64,000 bases of DNA. It comes from Oscheius dolichura. Taxonomy: Eukaryota > Nematoda > Chromadorea > Rhabditida > Rhabditidae. How positions within the stretch are numbered: the first letter of the stretch is position 1; every line of letters begins with the position of its first letter. The notes beneath the pieces were generated by a model. It was not told the origin of the DNA. It saw nothing but the letters and a program-made list of their open reading frames with translations, and did not search any database. This document shows, one piece after another, positions 57,651 through 64,000 of the stretch. The stretch lies in the NCBI GenBank assembly GCA_932521035.1, contig OW051493.1:2976001-3040000 (forward strand). The letters run 5' to 3'. Position numbers and translations under genes: made by a program.

Positions 57651-58515
57651 TTATAAGACAATTTGACAGAGGGCACTTCTAGACATGTGGAGGCAGTCGC
57701 TGGCCGCGTAGTAGCCGGCCAACCCATCGTGTAGGAGGTTGCCATCCGCGATGGTCTGATCCGTCACGAACTGAACCCCAATATTTTAATAGACTGACGA
57801 CCTTTTACCTTAAAACAGTTGCCATCTTCCTTGGCCGGCTCGATTTCCTTGAAGAACTTTAGAAATCCTCCGCTGTTGCCGTCCTCCCATTTCAGATGGC
57901 CGATGACGTCATCCCGCACCAGCCCGATATAGGGGACCGCCTCCAGGTACAGTGTTCTCCCAGTTGTACACAGGGCTGAAGAGATATGTTGGAATATATT
58001 CAAGGAAGAGAGAACCTTTGAGGAAGACGTACTCCTCCGCGTTCTCGATGGTCACGATGGATGCTCCCCTACTCTGGCAGTCGTATTTAGCGCCGAGATA
58101 GTCGAAATCACCCATGATTTGCTGAAGCATCTGACAGAAAAAGGGAGATTCTCACCTGGTAGCATTTCTTATAACCGGCAGTCGAGGAAAATTTGACCCA
58201 GGACGGTGGACAGGGCGAGTCGACCGTCTCTGCGATGTTCTCCCTCGTCCCGGGAGGAGAAGGGGTAATCACGACCTCTAACAAGGGGCCGGTTAATTTA
58301 TTTGTACTCTCTGCTGGCGAGCTGATAATGGGAGAGGATGGTTGAGGGAGACTGGGTGAAGGGCCGCTCGAGGGGAAGAGAGGCCCGGAGAGAGCTGTAT
58401 TCTGAGGAGGATTCGAGTAAAGGGAGATAGACGGCATACATCATAGGGTTCTGTAGGGAGACAGCCGAACACGAGCCTAGGGAAGGCGAACAGGAGGAGT
58501 AGGTAACGGAACATA
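57651..58515 (-). CDS. Secreted C-type lectin-like domain protein
   Basis: The ATG is at 58515 with a signal peptide (MFRYLLLLFAFPRLVFGCLP). After a 38-nt intron comes a Ser/Pro linker (SGPLFPSSGPSPSLPQPSSP). The CTLD begins at CPPSWVKFSSTAGYKKCYQ and continues with YLGAKYDCQSRGASIVTIEN, EEYVFLK, YIGLVRDDVIGHLKWEDGNS, EDGNCFK and a final DGLAGYYAASDCLHMSRSAL-C to the stop at 57651-57653. The six-cysteine CTLD pattern is recognisable. The calcium and sugar motifs EPN/QPD and WND are absent (WEDGNS and GNCF occupy those places), so carbohydrate binding is uncertain. Nematode genomes carry many such clec-type genes, often induced by pathogens. Confidence 0.85.
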
Positions 58516-59132
58516 ATGATATGCAAAGGGGGAAGAGTGACCTAATGGAGGTGCTAATGGAAGACGCGACCAATTTGACAAAATGGACATTGTCGGCCAT
58601 GTCGCAACGGACAACCATACCGATGGAAGGGGCAGGCGGCTGACTGAGCAGATGGACGAGGCGCGATTGAACAAGACCAGTGGTGATCAACCTCCCCAGG
58701 GATATCTACTGGATAACCAGTTGAAAGATGCGTTTTTTACCCCCCGATAGACAGAGAACCCAGCCTCCTCTGAAGGGTGTGCATCTGCCGCTGCCCACCA
58801 GCCTTTGCTGTTCCTCGTTGAACACCGGGGGCAGAGTCACGGCCGAATAAGCCGACATCGATGAATTAGTCTTTCAGCATTGAGGAAACATACACGGATT
58901 TTTGGTTTTGATCTACAAAAGATTCTGTCGTCTTCATCCGGGCGTTACGCCGCTAAAAGGTCAGATGGCCGCGTCGGTTCAGATACAGTTGCGCCCAAAA
59001 GGGGCGAGGTGGGCGACAGAATGAGACGGATGGAAACTGACGAAAAATTCATTATGATGACAGACTCATGGAAATTTATTGCATACGAGGTGTCTGTGGC
59101 CGTATTCTGCACGGAGTACTGTATCGATCAGT
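58516..59132. other. Spacer with one small minus-strand open frame
   Basis: An ATG at 58858 on the minus strand opens a 50-codon frame (SAYSAVTLPPVFNEEQQRLV) with a possible GT donor after LCLSG. No second exon can be chosen with confidence. AATAAA for the next gene lies near 59074-59079 on the minus strand. Confidence 0.35.
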
Positions 59133-59570
59133 TCAAAGTTTGGAATTGGCGAGGGACTTCTTGGCGTCGTCGGCGGCTTTCTCGCCTGACGTTATCCGGC
59201 TGGTGGACGACTCGCCCTTTTTGTCCTTCTCCTGCGACGATTTCACCTCGATCTTCTTCTTCTCGTCCGTCTTCTTCTCTCCTGCCTCTTCTTTCTTCTT
59301 CGACTTCGGGTCACTCCAGTCACTTGGCACATCGTCCACAGTCGGATAGGCATTCTTGCCCGTCTTCAATCCCGCCTGTATCATCTTTTCCTTCTCGTTC
59401 AGGGCAGCCTTTTTCGGTTGAACTTGGCTGCTCTTGTTCCTACTCGGCCCGGGAGATTGGGATCCTCTAACCGGTGGATTGTCTTTCGACTTGCCGCCGC
59501 CGCCACCACAGGCGACTAGGCCAGCAGCCAGCGAGACGAGAAAGCAGACGGCCATCAGGAGAAATTCCAT
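59133..59570 (-). CDS. Lys-rich secreted or tail-anchored small protein
   Basis: A single exon of 145 codons: MEFLLMAVCFLVSLAAGLVA, then CGGGGGKSKDN, then a highly charged, probably unstructured body with PSRNKSSQVQPKKAALNEK, the segment AYPTVDDVPSDWSDPKSKKK, and repeated EKK/KKE and SS motifs up to KKSLANSKL. The hydrophobic N-terminus may be a cleaved signal or an uncleaved anchor. A minus-strand AATAAA is about 55 nt after the stop, which supports it as a transcribed gene. Many nematode genomes encode similar small Lys-rich proteins with a PTxDDxPSDW-like segment; their function is not known to me. Confidence 0.7.
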   Translation of the reverse strand: MEFLLMAVCFLVSLAAGLVACGGGGGKSKDNPPVRGSQSPGPSRNKSSQVQPKKAALNEKEKMIQAGLKTGKNAYPTVDDVPSDWSDPKSKKKEEAGEKKTDEKKKIEVKSSQEKDKKGESSTSRITSGEKAADDAKKSLANSKL

Positions 59571-59872
59571 CTTGCCGCACAGTAGAGTTGATAGCTATTG
59601 GAATGGCCTGTCCATCCCTGGCTTTCCTTGTAATTCCTATCCCGTTATGACAAGCTTTTTCAGGTTGGAGTTGCGAAATGAGCCGCCACAGACCGACGCA
59701 TTCTGCCCGCGCGAGAGATCAGGGTTTTAATTTGAAACTGAATAATCTTATGTTGAAGACGGCATAAAAGACCCTGTCCCCCGTGTATTTTGTACCGTTA
59801 TCGATTGCCCCCTCCTATCAGCCGCCACACTGTTCTCTATCCCCTGCCCATTTTCATCAACTGTCTCTGCTG
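59571..59872. other. Divergent promoter region
   Basis: The Lys-rich gene (minus) and ECH1 (plus) start away from each other, so this 300-bp stretch should hold both promoters. An upstream frame could extend ECH1, but the ATG at 59873 begins the conserved part. Confidence 0.45.
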
Positions 59873-60935
59873 ATGCCCTCCTACAAGTATCAACTCTTGT
59901 CCGTTGAAAATGTGGGAGACTTTGTCGTCTCGGTTAAACTCAACCGTCCGAAGAAAATGAACGCGTTGAATGACAAGATCTGGGCGTTGGTTACCTGTCC
60001 CCGGCCAGATAGGAACATATATTCAGAGAGATTGGTGACGTCTTCGCCCGACTGGAGGAGGACCCCGACTGCCGCGTGGTGGTTCTCAGCGGAGAGGGCA
60101 AGGCATTCACCAGCGGGCTTGACCTTGCCGGTAAGTGATGAGATCGTGGGAACGGGGATGGTCGCCTAGGCGGGCTGACGGACATGTTAACGGTGGAGGA
60201 TGGCGAGGTGGCCAGGAAGGCGCGCCTCCTGGGAAGGAAGATCAAGTGGATGCAGGAGTGCTTCACTAAAATTGAGAAGGTCGGTGTCATTCCAGCTGAA
60301 ATACAGTCTCCTTCAGTTGTCCAAGCCCGTGATCGCCGCCGTCCATGGGATCTGTTTCGGCGGAGGGGTGGACATCATCTCCGCCTGTGATATCCGTCAC
60401 TGCACGAAGGATGCCCTCTTCTCTATAAAAGTGGGTTACCGTAATCCCGACCTCATTTCGCTTCAGGAAGTGGATATAGGAATAGCCGCAGATGTGGGCA
60501 GTTTAAATCGACTGCCTAAGATAATTGGCAACGAGAGCTGGCTGAAGGAGATCACTTACACCGCGAGGAACTTCGACGCCAGCGAGGCATTGAGATTCGG
60601 TAGGGAGGACGACCATTAAAGGAGAGCAAATATACAGATCTGGTCTCGAAAGTCTACGAGACGAGGGAAGACATGCTGAGGGGAGTCTTCTCCTTGGCGA
60701 AGACAATCGGCCTGAAGAGTCCTGTAGCCGTGCAGGGAAGCAAGGTCGTCTTGAACTATTCCAGGGATCACACAGTCGATGACAGCTTGAATTTTGTGGT
60801 AAGAAGGGGGTGATCAGGGACTACGATAGTTTTCAGGCGACGTGGAACCAGTCCCAGCTCTTCACGGAAGACATAGCCGCAGCTGGAGCCGCCGTAATGA
60901 CGAAGAGTCCTCCGCCGCCATTTTCAAAATTATAA
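59873..60935 (+). CDS. ECH1: Delta(3,5)-Delta(2,4)-dienoyl-CoA isomerase
   Basis: The ATG is at 59873 (MPSYKYQLLSVENVGDF). The crotonase fold follows in order: VKLNRPKKMNALNDKIW, REIGDVFARLEEDPDCRVVV, AFTSGLDLAG, IAAVHGICFGGGVDIISACD, KEVDIGIAADVGSLNRLPK, GNESWLKEITYTARN, SPVAVQGSKVVLNYSRDH and FVATWNQSQLFTED. The catalytic Asp, Glu and Asp of the family sit in GGGVD, KEVD and AADVG. The protein ends in SKL, a type 1 peroxisomal targeting signal also found at the end of the mammalian enzyme. It shifts double bonds during beta-oxidation of unsaturated fatty acids with odd-numbered double bonds. Introns are short. AATAAA lies at about 60950. The long 5' open frame upstream might add a mitochondrial presequence but is not supported. 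Confidence 0.95.
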
Positions 60936-61165
60936 ATTGTACAAAAAGCAAATAAAAGCCAGAGAGAGAAAGAGATACTTGGGGACCAGTGTGGAGGTGG
61001 TTTACAACGGGGCAAAATGTCTAGTCGGGCCGCTTCCCCCTTTCCCCTCGTAATCGCGGCAGCTGCTGTGATTTTTCACGTGGTCCACTCTCGAATTTGA
61101 AATCTCTTATGTCATTTCGTATCGTTTAGTCCATCTTCTTCTACCCGAAAAGAGTGTCGTCTAGA

Positions 61166-63851
61166 ATGGGGGATGTCAACGCGTGGGATATTATGGAGGG
61201 ACAGGGACGGGGCGCCTCTGTCCCGCGGCGGTCCCTCTCCCCCGCCAGGACGAGCCACATCGACTCAGAATTCGACGCCATCGATCTACAGGTAGACTTA
61301 TACATTTCTTACACCGTTTCCTCTTTCAGGCTCTGGGTATTGGCCGGCAGGAAATCGCCGAAGCTGAAAGAGAACGCCGCCGGCGGAGCAAGTAGGCCCG
61401 TGGGCCTTCTGCCCATTATTTTTTACAGGTCGCCCGCACTGGATACAATAAGACGGGTATCTCGACGGGTACTGGAACGGATGCACGTGATTCGAAAGAG
61501 GGAAGATGCCTTCCTCTACCTGGATTCCGAGTTGGAGAGGCTACCTTTCGACGATTACTGTAAAAGGTAAGGCCAACTGGCTGGATGACGACGTCTTTCA
61601 GGCCGAAGGAGTTCTTCCGAGAGGCGAAGCCCTTCTCCTTCCGAGAACTTGGCTGGTTCCCGAAGCCGGAGCCTCCTAGACCCGAAAAATGGTCTGTTCT
61701 TCCTTTTTCTATTTGATAGAGTTTCCCATTCCAGTGCCTACCTCTTCCGAGGTGTGTCCGTCGAAGAAGAAGACGACTTCCCCGAACATCTCGAGGTGTC
61801 CTTCCACCCTTTTTGTCATTTCTCATTCCTTTTAGTTAGACCGTATTCCGGACTACGATCCCTTCTGCCCGGTACACGGCAGCCGGAGGAGGATAGCTCG
61901 CTCCCGCCTCGTGACCATGCAATCCCTCATGAGCAGTGTGGACCACGACATAACTGAGAATGTCACCGCCACCTACGAGTAGGTCTCTTCCCTTTTTCTC
62001 GTTTCCCCTTCCTTTTAGTCAGGAGTTCGTGGCCAAGTTGATCAGACAACGCCGAAAAGCACAAGAACCTCCCGCCCTCCGACAAAAAAACCAAAAGGCC
62101 ATGAGGAAGATCAAATCCAATCTGTGGATCATCTCCCTGGCTTTTCTTTTCCTCTTCACCGCCTTCAACGGCCTTCAAAATCTCCAGACGACAATAAACC
62201 GGGAGATGGGAGCCGACAGTCTAATGTGAGTCTGTCACTTCCCCCTAAACAGCCAGCTCCTTCAGAGTATTCTATGTCTCCCTGGCCGTTTCGGCCGTCT
62301 TCGTCCCGTCTTTTATGATAGACCGACTGGGATGTAAGATGACGATTGCTGTCTCGATGGCCATCTACATCGTCTACCTGGTAGTCAACATCCGGCCGAG
62401 GTAGCCCTTATCCCGCTCAATTATAAACGGTCTCTACAGTTATTACTCTCTCCTACCGGCCTCTGTCCTGGCGGGAATCGCAGGAGCTTGTGTCTGGGGT
62501 GCCCAGTGTGTCTATATTGTCGAGATAGGCATGAAGTACTCCCGGCTGAACTACGAGGGTTCACATACTGTCATCTTCAGGTATCCCTTTTTCTATAGAA
62601 AGTTTATTTTTAAATTCAGATTCTTTGGCTTTTTCTTCATGATTTTTCATATGGGGCAGGTCATTGGCAACTATATCTCGTCGTTGATATTGACCGCCGC
62701 CATACGGCCGAATACCATTATGGACAGCGTGGACAGGACGTGAGTTTTCCCCTATTCGCTGAGTGTTAAACGGCTACGCAGTCGAAATGGAGAACCGGTT
62801 CAGGTGTGGTTATCTCTTCCCAGCCAACGAGTCCGAGTTGTCGCCCGTGGCCGTGACCAATCTGCAAAGGCCCCCACAGCGGGCCTACACTGCCGGTAAG
62901 CCGTCTCCTCTCTCCTTTTCCATCATTTTCAGTCCTCCTGGCCTACCTAGCATGTGCCATCATCTCCGTCATGATCCTGACAATGTTTCTCAACGCCCTC
63001 ACCCGGGATGCCCTCAACCGTCAACGGGCGCCGTCCTTCGACCCCGAGTTTCTCCGTCTCCTTTGGGATAACCGAGTCAACTCGCGGGTGCTCCTCCTCG
63101 TCCCGTTGACACTCTTCAACGGTATTGGGAAGGCCTTCGTCCACGGTGTCTTCACCAAGTCCTTCGTCGCCTGTGGAATGGGAGTGCAGCAGATCGGCTT
63201 CATCGGCGCCGCCTTCGGGCTGTCGGATGCCGTCTGCTCGCTTGTCTTCGGCCCCCTGATTAAACTCTTCGGGCGGATGCCGCTCTTCGTCTTTGGGGCT
63301 GTTGTCAACCTTCTTATGATCTTAACACTCATGGTAATTGTCCTCTTTCTAAAGAGGAGAGAAACTTCAGATCTGGCCGTTGAATCCAGCCGACACGGCC
63401 ATCTTCTACGTGGTGGCCTGGGTCTGGGGGATGGCCGACGGCGTCTGGAATACTCAGATCAATGGTAGAGAATATTCTTCCTTTGAAAAAGTACTATTTT
63501 CAGGGTTTTGGGTGGCTCTAGTCGGTAGAAGTTCCCTCGACTTTGCCTTTACAAACTACCGTATCTGGGAGTCGCTGGGTATCGCGTGCGGATACCTGAT
63601 GGCGCGGAGCTTGACCGTCAATGCCTATCTCCTCGTCTCGGCGGGATTTCTCCTGGTTGGTATGGTCGGCTACAGTTTCCTCGAGAATTATGAACTCGTG
63701 AAGGTGGGCCTCTTTGAATAAACAATAGAGATCGTTCCAGGAATACATGAAACAGATGCTGAGTGTGTTGATCGTGCCCCGGGGGAACACCTCCCTGGAG
63801 ACGTCGCTGATCAGTAAAATGACCAAGTCTGCAGATACTCTCAAGTTGTGA
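61166..63851 (+). CDS. UNC-93 family multi-pass membrane protein
   Basis: The ATG at 61166 follows GTGTCGTCTAG, a candidate trans-splice acceptor. More than twelve exons have introns of 36-60 nt. A long charged N-terminal cytoplasmic region (RSLSPARTSHIDSEFDAIDL, ELGWFPKPEPPRPEKW, DRIPDYDPFCPVHGSRRRIA) is followed by MFS-type helices: LWIISLAFLFLFTAFNGLQN, NLQTTIN, VFYVSLAVSAVFVPSFMIDR, YSLLPASVLAGIAGACVWGA, GFFFMIFHMGQVIGNYISSL, then VLLLVPLTLFNGIGKAF and WVWGMADGVWNTQING. It ends TKSADTLKL with the stop at 63849-63851. C. elegans UNC-93 is a regulatory subunit of a muscle two-pore K+ channel with SUP-9/SUP-10. The long N-terminus and NxLQxxIN motif fit that member rather than the Toll-receptor chaperone UNC93B, but orthology is not proven here. 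Confidence 0.9.
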
Positions 63852-64000
63852 TCTCCTCCTCTCCAATATATTATCCTCGTCATAAAAATATCAACCCAGA
63901 GGTCGTATCGCCTCGTTTCGTATGCATTGCCAGGGGGTTGTTTTGACAAGTTCAGTCTTGTCCAGTGATGCTCGGCCGCCTCCTGGTCTAAATCACAGTT
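63852..64000. other. Right edge of the window
   Basis: No exon identified in the last 150 bp. Confidence 0.4.

Noticed and set aside
1-64000. CRISPR arrays, bacterial operons, integrases or prophage
   Set aside because: Nothing in the sequence fits a prokaryotic source; genes are spliced and carry polyadenylation signals.

Overview
The window reads as the nuclear DNA of a small animal, most likely a nematode. Genes have many exons and lie on both strands. Introns are extremely short: most that I could place are 34-45 nt, with GT...TTTTAG or GT...TTTCAG ends. There are AATAAA signals after stop codons, no bacterial-type operon signals, and acceptor-like TTTCAG/TTTTAG sequences directly before several start codons, as expected for spliced-leader trans-splicing. 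A 22-base stretch at 17481-17502 (minus strand) matches the Caenorhabditis SL1 leader at 20 of 22 positions. I cannot name the species. All exon models were built by eye from conserved protein matches and splice signals; there are no transcript data.

Layout. 1-2.1 kb is AT-rich and holds the 3' part of a basic coiled-coil gene that may be INCENP-like, plus one loose exon. 2.5-8.3 kb holds a GILT-type thiol reductase, an unrecognised gene, mevalonate diphosphate decarboxylase and a second unrecognised gene. 10.1-12.4 kb is a complex tandem repeat with GC-rich palindromes. 12.7-14.8 kb is a RhoGAP-domain gene. 14.8-22.8 kb is an 8-kb purine-rich gene desert that contains the SL1-like element. 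22.8-28.3 kb is a large membrane-anchored mucin with a SEA domain and three von Willebrand factor A (vWA)-like domains. 28.4-30.6 kb is a matrixin/hemopexin metalloprotease whose catalytic Glu is replaced by Gln. 31.3-32.3 kb is a multi-pass protein with RS-rich tails. 32.3-36.9 kb is sparse, repeat-bearing sequence. 36.9-42.8 kb is a compact head-to-tail run: RNASEH2A, CLPTM1L and a GH18 chitinase with three hevein-type chitin-binding domains. 42.9-46.6 kb has a shorter paralogue of the vWA gene and an S28 serine carboxypeptidase, both on the minus strand. 46.6-53.8 kb is poorly resolved and carries duplicated and decayed segments. 53.8-59.6 kb has an acidic nuclear-type protein with tandem repeats, a small secreted glycoprotein, a C-type lectin-like protein and a Lys-rich secreted protein, all minus strand. 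59.9-63.9 kb has ECH1 (peroxisomal/mitochondrial dienoyl-CoA isomerase ending in SKL) and an UNC-93 family membrane protein.

How they fit together. The housekeeping genes (MVD, RNASEH2A, CLPTM1L, ECH1) are well conserved and anchor the reading of the window. Around them is a set of secreted or surface genes (mucin-vWA, vWA paralogue, chitinase with CBM18, S28 peptidase, GILT, CTLD, metalloprotease). In nematodes such families are commonly linked to gut lumen, cuticle/eggshell or defence; that functional grouping is inference.
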